NCBI RefSeq assembly: GCF_002735645.1
Contig: NZ_PDZG01000014.1
Location: 1 to 64,000, forward strand
Length of the DNA stretch: 64,000 nucleotides
Reading direction: 5' to 3'
Origin: Iodobacter sp. BJB302
GTDB lineage: Bacteria > Pseudomonadota > Gammaproteobacteria > Burkholderiales > Chitinibacteraceae
The position numbers and the translations under genes are program-made. The notes under the pieces were generated by a model that was not told the origin of the DNA, did not search any database, and saw only the letters and a program-made list of their open reading frames with translations. The first letter of the stretch is position 1. Each line of letters opens with the position of its first letter. Shown in pieces: positions 45,517 through 54,816 of this stretch.

Positions 45517-45705
45517 GCCATCACGGGCATCGGCGACTGGACCACACATCACAATGCGCCAATTGCGCGAACCTGACGCCTTCCCCGCCAGCCATGTTGC
45601 CCTAATCAAAGCCATCACCCAATGTATAAGGCCTGTGCAAACTCAGCACCAGAGCCGAAGCATGGCGGCCCTGGCGAGCCTATGCGGAACAACATCTTTA
45701 GGCCT
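45517..45705 (+). pseudogene. Decayed duplicate of the alkA 3' end
   Basis: This stretch closely resembles 38878-39066 of alkA, including GGCGACTGGACCAC, ATGCGCCAATTGCG, AGAGCCGAAGCATGGC and CCCTGGCGAGCCTATGC, with scattered substitutions and small indels that break the frame. The helicase/PLD/unknown operon lies exactly between the two copies. It is either the original alkA end displaced by an island that brought its own, or the relic of a second alkA. The rest of the gap 45441-45743 has nothing else. Confidence 0.88.
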
Positions 45706-45743
45706 CGCTGGCGGATACGACCGCTTAGAAACTAGACTTTTCC

Positions 45744-46634
45744 TCACGAGTTACGCCCATTCACAAAGTCATTAGCCTGCCCAATAATCCAAGCAGAGAA
45801 ATCAGCTAATTTGCGGCTGGCGCTGCTTTTTTCTGGCCAAATCAGCCAATATGGGTATTGATAGGGGACTTCTATCTCAGTAATTTTCACCAAACTGCCC
45901 GCCTCTATGGCGGCACTGACCAGAGATAGGCGGCTCAGTGCAATTCCATGTCCTAAACGAACCGCTTCAACTTCTAAATTGCTGTCGTTATACGTGTAAG
46001 CAGGCTTAGGCCGCCAATCTGCAAGCCCCGCAGCTTGGCACCAACTGGTCCATTGGATGGCTGGATTCGCAATAACCACCGCAGTTTGCACCTCCGCTAG
46101 CGTTTGTGGGCGCGGCATAAAATGGGCCGCTGCGACCAAAAGCACGGTCTCGTCCATTAAATGCTGCTGTTGTAAACCCTCCCAATTGCCCGTCCCCATA
46201 CGAATCGCCAAATCGAGCAAGCCATTACTCATATCCTCAAAACCTAAGCCCGCACGCAAGTTGACGGTGTATTGCGGATATTTCGCCTTAAAATCAGGCA
46301 GGCGCGGCAGCAACCAGTGCAAGGCAAATGAAGGCACCACGCCAATAGTGATGTCATGCGGCTTGGGGCAACTTTGCAGCCTTTGGGTCGCCTCCGCCAT
46401 ATCGCCCAAAGCACCCCGCACCCGCAGTGCGTAAATCCGCCCTTCTTCTGTCAGCAGTAGCTTTTTTCCTTCGCGCAAAAACAACGACAAACCTAAGAAG
46501 CCTTCCAATGTGCGTAATTGATGGCTAATCGCGCTATGCGTGACATGCAAGGACTCTGCGGCTTTAACCACACTCCCCAAGCGCGCAACCGCTTCAAAAG
46601 CACGTAAAGCCCCAAGGGGTGGCAATGGGTTCAT
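45744..46634 (-). CDS. LysR-family regulator (GcvA type)
   Basis: A transcription factor of 296 residues with an N-terminal winged helix (PLGALRAFEAVARLGSVVKA, then HVTHSAISHQLRTLE) and a C-terminal periplasmic-binding-like effector domain. The pattern PPLGALRAFEA is typical of the GcvA subgroup. It is divergent from the DUF2917/LysE pair and probably regulates it. The ATG at 46634 is preferred over the GTG five codons upstream; both are possible. Confidence 0.88.
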   Translation of the reverse strand: MNPLPPLGALRAFEAVARLGSVVKAAESLHVTHSAISHQLRTLEGFLGLSLFLREGKKLLLTEEGRIYALRVRGALGDMAEATQRLQSCPKPHDITIGVVPSFALHWLLPRLPDFKAKYPQYTVNLRAGLGFEDMSNGLLDLAIRMGTGNWEGLQQQHLMDETVLLVAAAHFMPRPQTLAEVQTAVVIANPAIQWTSWCQAAGLADWRPKPAYTYNDSNLEVEAVRLGHGIALSRLSLVSAAIEAGSLVKITEIEVPYQYPYWLIWPEKSSASRKLADFSAWIIGQANDFVNGRNS

Positions 46635-46719
46635 GTTAGTTTTGCTCACATAAAGACTGAGAATTGATCAGCAACACACTTGATATTCTTAGATATAGTG
46701 AATTGATTATGCCAAGGAT

Positions 46720-47037
46720 ATGAAAGATATGTTCACCTATCTAAGAATTAATTTGCAAGCAGGTGAATTATTTGTGGTCGATTTAGCCCATGCGGCCCAC
46801 ATGAGCTGTGAGTCAGGCGAGCTGTGGCTAACCCACGATCGCTTAAGCGAGGATTTTGAATTCAAGCAGGGCACGCGGCTTGCTCTACCAAAGGGAAAAA
46901 TCCTCATTGAGGGCCATGGGCAGCTGCATTTTTATGGTGAACGCGCAGCCATGAAAAATAGCGTCCATATCCAAAAAGGCAGCTGCGGTGCTAAAAGCCT
47001 GATTTGCCCCTCCTACCTAGACAGCATAACCATGTAA
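46720..47037 (+). CDS. DUF2917 protein
   Basis: A small protein of 105 residues matching DUF2917, a cupin-like family common in betaproteobacteria: ELFVVDLAHAAHMSCESGELWLT, given here in two pieces as ELFVVDLAHAAHM and SCESGELWLTHD, then DFEFKQGTRLALPKGK. Such genes typically neighbour GcvA-type LysR regulators and exporters, as here. The function is unknown. Confidence 0.78.
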   Translation: MKDMFTYLRINLQAGELFVVDLAHAAHMSCESGELWLTHDRLSEDFEFKQGTRLALPKGKILIEGHGQLHFYGERAAMKNSVHIQKGSCGAKSLICPSYLDSITM

Positions 47038-47095
47038 TCAGCTCAATCATTAAATCGATCAACAAAACATTCATTCGAATAAAAGAGAGCCATCA

Positions 47096-47701
47096 ATGCA
47101 CTTAATCATTTCTATGATTTTGTTTTCACTCGCTGTGTCTATTTCCCCTGGTCCCGCCAATATGGTGATTGTTTCCTCCGGAGCCAGCCACGGATTTAAA
47201 CAGACACTTCCCTTTGTTTCTGGCGCTAGTTTTGGCTTTACTTTATTGCTTATATTTGTAGGCTTTGGATTTTTTCAACTAATAAGTGCTTATACCATTT
47301 TTTTGACTTCACTTAGCTGGGTTGGATCCGCTTTTATCAGCTATATGGCTTATAAAATTGCTTTTTCCAAGCCAGAAATTTCACTTCATAAAGCAAACAG
47401 ACCCACATTTTTACAAGGTTTTTTGCTGCAATGGTTTAATCCTAAAGCATGGATGGCCTGTGTCTCCGGGGTCACATTATTTTCCAATGCTCATAGCTCT
47501 AAGCCACTTATTATTTTTATCCTGATTTATTTTTTAATCTGCTACGCCTCTCTTTCCCTATGGGCGCTACTCGGTGATCGTGTTGCAATTTTTCTTAATA
47601 GCAGGAGTCGAATACGACTCTTTAATAGAGCAATGGGAAGTCTACTGATGGCGACGGCCATCTATCTTATTACGAATCTTGTTCAACGCTCCGCTGAGTG
47701 A
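47096..47701 (+). CDS. LysE-family amino acid exporter
   Basis: A membrane exporter of 201 residues with six predicted segments. The LysE/RhtB signature is at the N-terminus (SISPGPANMVIVSSGASHGF), and QWFNPKAWMACVSG marks the central loop. It probably exports an amino acid or analogue; the substrate is not identifiable. It follows the DUF2917 gene by 58 bases, and GAGAG precedes the ATG. Confidence 0.85.
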   Translation: MHLIISMILFSLAVSISPGPANMVIVSSGASHGFKQTLPFVSGASFGFTLLLIFVGFGFFQLISAYTIFLTSLSWVGSAFISYMAYKIAFSKPEISLHKANRPTFLQGFLLQWFNPKAWMACVSGVTLFSNAHSSKPLIIFILIYFLICYASLSLWALLGDRVAIFLNSRSRIRLFNRAMGSLLMATAIYLITNLVQRSAE

Positions 47702-47761
47702 ATACGGTGCTGGACGTCACTCAAGCACTTGCATTCCCGCAGCTATTTTGCTGTCGACCTA

Positions 47762-47888
47762 GGGTCTGTTGACGTTTCATACACAATTGCGCTGAGCCGG
47801 AAAACGGCCAGGCACAAGGCATGTGACGAAGGCAATAACTGCTTATTGTCGAGGAGCATAACGCAGTGAATGAAACGTCAACAGACCC
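47762..47888. mobile_element. MITE-like element, 127 bases
   Basis: Perfect 19-base terminal inverted repeats, GGGTCTGTTGACGTTTCAT at 47762-47780 and its complement at 47870-47888, enclose about 90 bases with no gene. The element is bordered by TA on both sides; with CTAG as the boundary the repeats extend to 22 bases. A TA or CTAG target fits IS630- or IS5-like transposases. This would be a non-autonomous element moved by a transposase encoded elsewhere. Confidence 0.8.
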
Positions 47889-47922
47889 TAGCAGCCTGTA
47901 CATCTAACGTCGGCTATCGTTT

Positions 47923-48810
47923 TCAGTTTATCTTTTGTTTGGAGCAGGACAATTCAATCTCCCGCTCAGTCAAATTCAAAGCCTTGCCTCCAACCTTAAC
48001 CTGCAAAATGGAATTTCCTTCAGCTGTTAAAGACACCACGATTTCTGAAGGCATTTCCATCGAATAGCCCTGCTCAATGACGATTTTTTTTGCTTGTAAA
48101 GCGTTAACCAGCCCCTGCTGAAACAGATACGAAGCAAGAGCACCGTTAGATGTCCCCGTCGCGGATTCCTCTGGGATGCCATAAAGTGGAGCTAAGTTTC
48201 TGCAGTGGGCCATCCCTCCGTTCATAGTCTCCAGGGTAAATATGTGAAAGCCTACGACGTTCCACTGCCTGCTGATGTCGGCAACCCGGTCAAAGTCGGG
48301 CTTCATTTCGTGAAGGATTTTCAAGGACTTGACCGGAACCATGATATCCCGGATGCCGGTGCTCACTATTTGTACTGGCATACTAGGCATAAGTTCATTC
48401 ACATTCAGATTCAGAGAAGCTGCAATATCAGCAGGTTCTAAAACGTCAAAAAAACTTGGGGCTTGCTGATCCATCAGGATAGCCAAATCATCGGCTACAA
48501 CGACTTTCATCAACCCGGCTTTGGTTTCCTGTATGTACTGGCCGGGCCGCACGAATCCCAACTTCGCCAGAGCATAGAACGTTGCTATCGTGGCATGCCC
48601 ACAAAGATCCACTTCATCTGTTGGCGTAAAAAAACGCACTTTGAAGTCCGCGACACTGGATTTCATCACGAAGGCTGTTTCGCTGAAGCCAATGATTCTG
48701 GCAATTTCAAGCATTTGCGATTCGGTCAAAGCGTCCGCATCGAAGACGACTCCGGCTGGATTGCCACCTTGGCTGGTTTTTGCAAATGCATTGAGTGTGT
48801 AAGCTTTCAT
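47923..48810 (-). CDS. PhzF-family isomerase-like protein
   Basis: A protein of 295 residues with the two-lobed diaminopimelate epimerase-like fold of the PhzF family. The catalytic Glu is seen in GFSETAFVM, and the conserved EVDLCGHATIATFYAL and ATGTSNGALASYL follow. Apart from PhzF in phenazine synthesis, members mostly have no known substrate, and no phenazine genes are here. The ATG at 48810 is preceded by GGAG. The frame extends 64 codons upstream without ribosome binding site support. Confidence 0.88.
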   Translation of the reverse strand: MKAYTLNAFAKTSQGGNPAGVVFDADALTESQMLEIARIIGFSETAFVMKSSVADFKVRFFTPTDEVDLCGHATIATFYALAKLGFVRPGQYIQETKAGLMKVVVADDLAILMDQQAPSFFDVLEPADIAASLNLNVNELMPSMPVQIVSTGIRDIMVPVKSLKILHEMKPDFDRVADISRQWNVVGFHIFTLETMNGGMAHCRNLAPLYGIPEESATGTSNGALASYLFQQGLVNALQAKKIVIEQGYSMEMPSEIVVSLTAEGNSILQVKVGGKALNLTEREIELSCSKQKIN

Positions 48811-49232
48811 GTCTCTGACTCCTGCAATACTGTTGGCGCTGATTGAAAACGGCCCCCTTTGCGGATCGAAAATTGACTTAGGGCGGGCTGCTGATACTAA
48901 GTCCGACAGGCTGCTCGCAATTGAAATCACTCCGAGACCAGACCACGACATTGCTGCTGCTGACCGGCCACGGCGGGTCGGTCTCTGCCGATCAGGCCAC
49001 AAAGTATACTGGTCAAATCCGATACAAATGACTGATTAGGTCGAAAGTAAGGGGGCTGCATGAGATTGCACTCAGCTTGGAGTAATTTGCTACCGATGAT
49101 TTACAAGCAATAAATGGCAGCAAAAAAACAGATCTTGGTACCTAAAAATACTTGGCCACTCCATCATTCACGAAGCTTCTTTTAAGTAAGCACTCACAGA
49201 ACGCACTATTTTGTCCTCGCCCCAAAAACCCC

Positions 49233-49261
49233 TTTCAATATACCCTAAGCGGGTATATTAT
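49233..49261 (+). promoter_or_regulatory. copA promoter with embedded CsoR operator
   Basis: A -35-like TTTCAA (49233-49238) and -10 TATTAT (49256-49261) are separated by 17 bases. Between them lies the perfect inverted repeat ATATACCC / GGGTATAT with a TAAGC spacer (49238-49258), which is the CsoR operator pattern. The CsoR gene is at the end of the same operon, so copper-relieved autorepression is strongly suggested. The remaining gap 48811-49232 contains nothing that I can assign. Confidence 0.88.
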
Positions 49262-49282
49262 AGTCTCCAACAGGAGGGCAAA

Positions 49283-51388
49283 ATGACTGCAGAAATCCAA
49301 CTTCGTCTTGGTGGTATGACCTGCGCAGCGTGTGCGGCGCGGATTGAGAAAATCCTTAATCGCCAGGCAGGCGTGGCAGCAGAGGTTAATTTTGCAACCG
49401 AAACCGCGCATATCAACCGTAGCGATCCAACGATTACCGCCGATGCACTGATCGCCACCATCAGCCGCGCAGGATTTACCGCCGAGCTGGCCAGCACGCC
49501 AGCTGCGGCCGAAAAGGACGAGCGCTGGCCCCTGCTGATTGCCGCCCTGCTTAGCCTGCCACTGATGGCCAGCATGTTTAGCCCGGATCACGCCGAGCTA
49601 TTGCCGCGCTGGCTGCAAATGCTACTGGCTACACCGGTGCAGTTTATTTTGGGCTGGCGCTTTTATCGCGGCGCGTTTTTTGCGCTGAAAAGTGGTGGGG
49701 CGAATATGGATGTGCTGGTGGCGCTGGGCACCACCATGGCTTATGGCCTGTCCGCCGCCGTTACCCTGATGGGCATGCACGAGCAGCACGTATATTTCGA
49801 GGCCAGCGCGGTGATTATTACGCTGGTATTAGCAGGCAAATGGCTAGAAAGCCGCGCCAAAAAGAAAACATCGGGGGCGATTAGCGAGCTGTTGAAGCTG
49901 CAACCTAAAACAGCCAGGGTAGAAACGGCAGATGGACTCATTGACGTAGCCATCGGCCAGCTCAAGCCCGGCGATATCGTGATTGTGCGTCACGGTGAAG
50001 TGATTCCCGTTGATGGTGTGGTGATTGAAGGTCAGGCTGCGGTTGATGAAAGCATGTTGACAGGAGAGAGCTTGCCGGTTGAAAAAAATATCGACAGCAA
50101 GGTTTTTGCCGCCACTAAAAACAGCAGCGGCATGCTCAAAATCAAGGCCAACAGCGTCGGCAGCAAAACACAGCTGGCAGAAATTGTGCGGCTGGTGGCC
50201 CATGCTCAAGGCTCGAAAGCACCGATCCAGCGCCTTGCCGACCAAATTTCCGGCGTGTTCGTCCCTATCGTAGCGGCGATTGCCGTACTGACCTTTTGGG
50301 GGAGTTTTTGGTATTGGGATAGCGCCGTTACCGCGCTGATCCACGCGGTTGCCGTCTTAGTCATCGCCTGCCCTTGCGCACTGGGGCTGGCCACGCCAAC
50401 TGCAATATCAGTCGGCATAGGACGCGCGGCGCAGCAGGGTATTTTATTCAGGAATGCCACAGCGCTAGAGCATGCAGGCAAAATTGAAATGCTGGTGGTC
50501 GATAAAACCGGCACACTGACCACAGGGCAGGCCAAGGTGGTAGAGATTATCAGCTTACAGAGCGAGCTATCTAAAGAGGGCTTGCTTCAGTTAGCTGCCA
50601 GTCTAGAGCAAGGCTCAGAACACCCGCTAGCCCACGCCATTTTGACTGCCAACACCCTGCCACTCTTGCCTATCAGTGACTTTGTCGCTGTACCGGGGCA
50701 AGGCGTAATGGGCAAACTTAGCGACGGCAGTGAAATCAAAGTCGGCATCCCAAGCTGGGCAGGCGAAATGCCTGAGAAAAACACTCAGCCGTATACCTTG
50801 GTGAGCATCACCAAAAATGGCATCTTGCTAGGACAATTAGCGCTGGCCGATACACTCAGAGCCAGCTCGGTAGAAGCAGTTAATCGTTTGCACGAAATGG
50901 GCATTGAAGTGGTGATGCTGACTGGCGATCAGCCTGCCACAGCCGCCGCCATTACCAAGGACAGTGGCATACGCCAACACCAAGCCTTAATGCGCCCGCA
51001 AGACAAAGCGGCGTTTATCCAGCAGCAAACTAAAGTCGTCGCCATGGTCGGTGACGGCGTAAACGACGCCCCCGCACTCGCCGCAGCCGGGGTCAGCTTT
51101 GCCATGGGCACAGGCAGCGATGTAGCGATTGAAGCGGCCGATATCACCCTGCTGCACAACGATTTACTGGCGGTGAGCGATGCGATTGCCCTATCCCGCG
51201 CCACCATTAAAAAAATCCGCCAGAATCTATTCTTCGCGTTTTTCTATAACACGCTGGGTATACCGCTGGCGGCCATCGGCTTGCTTAATCCGGTACTGGC
51301 AGGAGCGGCCATGGCGCTGAGTTCGGTTTCGGTAGTGAGTAATTCTCTGCTGCTGAGGCGGTGGAGAAGTTTGGGGATTTCAGAGTAA
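49283..51388 (+). CDS. copA: Copper-exporting P1B-type ATPase CopA
   Basis: A heavy-metal ATPase of 701 residues with one N-terminal HMA domain ([15 protein letters not shown]), eight membrane segments, the CPC metal motif in [13 protein letters not shown], the phosphorylation site VVDKTGTLT, the HP motif in [10 protein letters not shown] and the hinge [18 protein letters not shown] with this layout indicates Cu(I) export from the cytoplasm. The ATG at 49283 follows AGGAGGG; the open frame starts earlier, across the operator. Confidence 0.95.
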   Translation: MTAEIQLRLGGMTCAACAARIEKILNRQAGVAAEVNFATETAHINRSDPTITADALIATISRAGFTAELASTPAAAEKDERWPLLIAALLSLPLMASMFSPDHAELLPRWLQMLLATPVQFILGWRFYRGAFFALKSGGANMDVLVALGTTMAYGLSAAVTLMGMHEQHVYFEASAVIITLVLAGKWLESRAKKKTSGAISELLKLQPKTARVETADGLIDVAIGQLKPGDIVIVRHGEVIPVDGVVIEGQAAVDESMLTGESLPVEKNIDSKVFAATKNSSGMLKIKANSVGSKTQLAEIVRLVAHAQGSKAPIQRLADQISGVFVPIVAAIAVLTFWGSFWYWDSAVTALIHAVAVLVIACPCALGLATPTAISVGIGRAAQQGILFRNATALEHAGKIEMLVVDKTGTLTTGQAKVVEIISLQSELSKEGLLQLAASLEQGSEHPLAHAILTANTLPLLPISDFVAVPGQGVMGKLSDGSEIKVGIPSWAGEMPEKNTQPYTLVSITKNGILLGQLALADTLRASSVEAVNRLHEMGIEVVMLTGDQPATAAAITKDSGIRQHQALMRPQDKAAFIQQQTKVVAMVGDGVNDAPALAAAGVSFAMGTGSDVAIEAADITLLHNDLLAVSDAIALSRATIKKIRQNLFFAFFYNTLGIPLAAIGLLNPVLAGAAMALSSVSVVSNSLLLRRWRSLGISE

Positions 51389-51423
51389 AAATTCAGATCA
51401 TGAAACATTTAAAGGAGCAAAAA

Positions 51424-51630
51424 ATGGAACACAGCACACTTAAAATCGAAGGCATGACTTGTATGGGTTGTGTACGTACTCTAACCAGCGTGTTAAGTGC
51501 CCTGCCCGGCGTGAACCATGTGGCGATTGATCTGGAAAGCGGCATCGCTAAAGTCGATCACAACGCGGCGATGACTTCGCTTGATGCTTTGGGCGAAGCG
51601 ATTGAAGGAGCGGGCTTTGAGCTTGTCTGA
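51424..51630 (+). CDS. copZ: Copper chaperone CopZ
   Basis: A single HMA domain of 68 residues with the metal-binding motif GMTCMGC. It carries Cu(I) to CopA or CsoR. The ATG at 51424 (MEHSTLKIEG) follows AAAGGAG at good spacing; frames further upstream overlap copA and have no family support. It lies 35 bases after copA. Confidence 0.93.
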   Translation: MEHSTLKIEGMTCMGCVRTLTSVLSALPGVNHVAIDLESGIAKVDHNAAMTSLDALGEAIEGAGFELV

Positions 51631-51937
51631 TTGCTGCCCCGCAGATGAAGGGCCAAAGGTAGTGCAACCGGGCAAACAAAAACTGCTCTCCCGGCTCAAT
51701 CGCATCGAAGGCCAAGTTCGTGGTGTGATTAAAATGGTCGATGAGGATAGATACTGCGTGGATGTGCTGACGCAAATCTCGGCCATTAAATCAGCCATGG
51801 ATTCAGTCGCCATGCAGCTTTTAGAAAACCATGCTCATGGCTGTGTAGCAAAGGCGATTCAAGATGGAGAGGGAGATGCCGCGATTGATGAGCTGATGAT
51901 GGTAGTTAAAAAGCTCAGCGGGAAAACGCTGGGGTAA
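51617..51937 (+). CDS. csoR: Copper-sensing repressor CsoR
   Basis: A CsoR/RcnR-family repressor of 106 residues, all-helical. The metal ligands fit Cu(I) CsoR: Cys in DRYCVDVLTQ, and His and Cys in ENHAHGCVAKA. The N-terminal start is a TTG at 51617 with AAGGAG just upstream (MSLSDCC), overlapping the end of copZ by 14 bases; the longer frame reading from 51581 lies inside copZ. The extra Cys pair at the N-terminus (SDCCPADE) is unusual. It should bind the operator before copA. Confidence 0.88.
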   Translation: MSLSDCCPADEGPKVVQPGKQKLLSRLNRIEGQVRGVIKMVDEDRYCVDVLTQISAIKSAMDSVAMQLLENHAHGCVAKAIQDGEGDAAIDELMMVVKKLSGKTLG

Positions 51938-51944
51938 AACTGGT

Positions 51945-52090
51945 AGGCGGGTTAGGCCAAACGATGCACTGAATATGAGCGCCACCGCATTTTGGCCGTA
52001 ACCCGCCGCAGCTTAGGGCCATGGTGGGTTACGGCCGAAAAACATCATCGACCTGTGCAGCGATCAAATGCGGCCTAACCCACCCTGCGT
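51945..52090. repeat. Nested inverted-repeat element after csoR
   Basis: An outer pair, GGGTTAGGCC (51949-51958) and GGCCTAACCC (52072-52081), encloses an inner perfect pair, GGCCGTAACCC (51994-52004) and GGGTTACGGCC (52026-52036). The whole can fold into a cruciform or a long RNA hairpin. Intergenic repeats built on GGGTTA..GCC occur in many betaproteobacteria. It lies between the converging csoR and SDR genes. Confidence 0.7.
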
Positions 52091-52101
52091 TACATCCAAT
52101 C

Positions 52102-52842
52102 TTACAACGTCAATCCACCCGTCACTTCAATCGCTGCGCCGTTGATATAGCTGGCTTCATCGCTGGCTAAAAACGCATACACATTGGCGATTTCTTCGGG
52201 TTGAGCCATGCGTTTCATCGGCACACGATCCTCCATCGCCTGGATGACTTTTTCTGGCATGGCTTTCAGAATGGGTGTGGCTACAAAGCCGGGGCAAACT
52301 GCGTTGGCGCGAATGCCTTTTTTGCCCAGCTCTTTAGCCCATGTTTTGACAAAGCCAATCACCCCAAATTTAGCCGCTGCATAATTGGTCTGGCCAAAAT
52401 TACCGTACACGCCTACCACTGATGAGGCATTCAAAATTACGCCACTGCCCTGCTCTACCATAGTATCGACCACCGCGCGGGCACAGTTGTAAACACCTTT
52501 CAGATTGATATCGATCACACGATCAAACTGATCTTCGGTCATTTTGATCAGCTGTGCATCCTGCACAATACCAGCATTATTTACCAGCACATCGATACGG
52601 CCAAACTGAGCCTTAACCGCTGCCACCATTTCGGCAATCTGGGTTTTATTAGTCACATCCACCACATAGCCTACTGCCACCGCGCCGCTTTGTACCAGAC
52701 TGGAAACAACCACATCAATCCCACTCTGATTTACATCGCAAACCACGACTTTAGCACCTTCTGCTGCAAACTTAACCGCTGTGGCCTGACCAATTCCGCT
52801 GGCGGAACCTGTGATAATCGCAACTTTATCTTTAAGTCTCAT
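52102..52842 (-). CDS. FabG-like short-chain dehydrogenase/reductase
   Basis: A 246-residue SDR enzyme. The nucleotide-binding motif TGSASGIG, the structural NNAG, the catalytic Ser in [10 protein letters not shown] and the YAAAK motif are all present, and the C-terminal [14 protein letters not shown] is FabG-like. It may reduce 3-oxoacyl-ACP or acetoacetyl-CoA with NADPH. It stands outside a fatty acid synthesis cluster, so acetoacetyl-CoA or another ketone is as likely. Confidence 0.88.
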   Translation of the reverse strand: MRLKDKVAIITGSASGIGQATAVKFAAEGAKVVVCDVNQSGIDVVVSSLVQSGAVAVGYVVDVTNKTQIAEMVAAVKAQFGRIDVLVNNAGIVQDAQLIKMTEDQFDRVIDINLKGVYNCARAVVDTMVEQGSGVILNASSVVGVYGNFGQTNYAAAKFGVIGFVKTWAKELGKKGIRANAVCPGFVATPILKAMPEKVIQAMEDRVPMKRMAQPEEIANVYAFLASDEASYINGAAIEVTGGLTL

Positions 52843-53134
52843 AACACACCTTTCATATCAATTGAAAATGGCCACGCCCGAAATGTGCTGATTACGCCAG
52901 CCCACTGACTCATAAGCCAGCATATCAACAGCAATCAAGCAATTAATTCCAGCATAGACGTACTTGGTGCAACGCAACAAGCCAATAATCGCAAGAATCA
53001 AAAGATTCACACATCTTGTGAATGTATCAAACAAGCCCGTACCTGCATCAGAATGCACAGCAAACCGGGATGAAGAGAGGGAAAAAAAGATGATTCGCCG
53101 CCAGACATCGTCCGGCCAGCGATAAGCAGAATGT

Positions 53135-53449
53135 TTATTCTGCAGGCTTATCCGCGTAATGCTCGCTCAGCAAGGAGCGGCAATCAACAATGCGTAAATC
53201 ATTGTCGCGGGCAAAGGTCATAAGGAACTCAAAGACACGGGGGTCGATTTTCTCAAGCTGCTTATCAACCGCCACACAACGCACATTGTCGTGCACCATC
53301 GGGCGAACAAAAGGAGCATAAGAAAGTTTCTGATCAACGCCAAAAGTACTGAGGATGCCAGACAAGCGATCAGCCCAGTCACTGGGCCGAAATTCACGCC
53401 CATTACTGGTAATGCCCTGAATAATGATTTCGTATGGATTGCAGATCAT
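53135..53449 (-). CDS. DUF3579 protein
   Basis: A conserved betaproteobacterial protein of 104 residues (DUF3579), recognisable by IIIQGITSNGREFRPSDWAD and MVHDNVRCVAVD. It usually lies next to argF, as here in divergent orientation, but its role is not known. On the minus strand the 343-base gap upstream (53450-53792) contains an imperfect stem (GCGACTG / CAGCCGC near 53557-53590) running into seven T. Confidence 0.85.
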   Translation of the reverse strand: MICNPYEIIIQGITSNGREFRPSDWADRLSGILSTFGVDQKLSYAPFVRPMVHDNVRCVAVDKQLEKIDPRVFEFLMTFARDNDLRIVDCRSLLSEHYADKPAE

Positions 53450-53792
53450 TTTAACAACAGCGTATTTAATGGTGGAATATCTACCAGATTATACCATCGC
53501 AGGCCAAACTGCTGCCTTAGAAATTCTCAAACGCTTACTGAGCATATCTTGCAAATAATAAAAAAAGCGGCTGACAAAGCTTGCCAGTCGCCTGCAAACG
53601 GTTGAATAATGGTTGTTTTTTTCTCAAAGTGGCTCACACCGTTTCAAAAATGAAGGCCGCATGGTCTGCATGAATAACCTTGGCATCGCCTTGAAAACCT
53701 GTAAGAAATTGTGCACAGCACAGCAGATCACAGCTTCGGGCACACCACGGTTAATCCTTTTTTGAAGCGGCAGCCCATTCGGACTGTTCCCT

Positions 53793-54707
53793 ATGCGCCA
53801 TTATCTGCAATTTACTGATTTCACCCGCGAAGAATACGATTACCTGTTCAAACGCGCCGCCATTCTTAAAGCAAAACTAGCCGCAGGCGAGCTTTACCAG
53901 CCGCTGATTGGCAAAGTTTTAGCCATGATCTTTGAAAAATCATCGACCCGCACCCGTGTTTCTTTTGAAGCCGGCATGGCGCAATTCGGTGGTCATGCGA
54001 TGTTTTTGCAATCCAAAGACACCCAGCTGGGCCGTGGCGAGCCGATCGAAGATGTGGCAAAAGTGATTAGCCGCATGACCAATATCGTGATGGTCCGCAC
54101 TTTTGAGCAAAGCATTGTTGAGCGCTTTGCCGATAATTCTTTAGTCCCTGTGATTAACGGGCTGACTAATGAATATCATCCATGCCAGATTCTGGCCGAT
54201 ATTTTTACCTATATCGAAAAAAATGGCTCGATCGAAGGCAAAACCGTGGCCTGGATCGGCGACAGCAATAATATCTCCCGCACCTGGCTGCAAGCTGCCA
54301 AAATTTTTAACTTTAAGCTCAATCAGGCCTGCCCGCGTGGCTATGAAATGACCATCCTGGATGGACAAAAATACGGCGCTGAGCATTTTGAAACCTTTTA
54401 CGATCCTTATCAGGCCGCCAGAGATGCCGACATCGTCACCACCGACGTTTGCACTTCAATGGGCTTTGAGCGCGAAACACTGCAGCGCAGAAAAGACTTT
54501 TTGCACTACAAGGTCAGCGAAAAAGTGATGCTGCAAGCCAAGGCCAACGCCATGTTTATGCATTGCCTGCCAGCTCATCGCGGTGAAGAAGTTGATCCTG
54601 AAGTGATCGATGGCCCGCAATCTGTAGTGTGGGATGAAGCAGAAAATCGCATGCATACGCAAAAAGCAGTGATTGAATATCTATTACTGGGTAAAGTAGA
54701 GGGCTAA
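53793..54707 (+). CDS. argF: Ornithine carbamoyltransferase
   Basis: The anabolic enzyme that makes citrulline from ornithine and carbamoyl phosphate, 304 residues. The carbamoyl phosphate site SSTRTRVSFE and the ornithine loop HCLPAHRGEEVD are intact, as are NGLTNEYHPCQILAD and WIGDSNNISRTW. It is followed by a LysE-type exporter and then argG, the next arginine pathway enzyme. I did not find a clear ArgR box in the upstream gap. Confidence 0.95.
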   Translation: MRHYLQFTDFTREEYDYLFKRAAILKAKLAAGELYQPLIGKVLAMIFEKSSTRTRVSFEAGMAQFGGHAMFLQSKDTQLGRGEPIEDVAKVISRMTNIVMVRTFEQSIVERFADNSLVPVINGLTNEYHPCQILADIFTYIEKNGSIEGKTVAWIGDSNNISRTWLQAAKIFNFKLNQACPRGYEMTILDGQKYGAEHFETFYDPYQAARDADIVTTDVCTSMGFERETLQRRKDFLHYKVSEKVMLQAKANAMFMHCLPAHRGEEVDPEVIDGPQSVVWDEAENRMHTQKAVIEYLLLGKVEG

Positions 54708-54816
54708 ACGCTCAAAAATGAGCAAAACTGCTCATTTACCATCGTTTAGAGCACCAAGATTTAAAAAATGGCGCATTTTCAGCGCCTAATAGCCCAGTAA
54801 TACAGGATCGCACTTC

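Noticed and set aside
47721-47903. Minus-strand frame of 60 codons across the MITE-like element
   Set aside because: It runs through both terminal repeats and is explained by the element.
48832-48890. Possible IS21-type end sequence upstream of the PhzF gene
   Set aside because: The resemblance (GGATCGAAAATTGAC) is short, unpaired and without transposase sequence nearby.
48811-49002. 64-codon N-terminal extension of the PhzF-family gene
   Set aside because: The family begins at MKAYTLNAF, and GGAG precedes that ATG; the extension is Arg/Ser-rich with no homology that I recognise.
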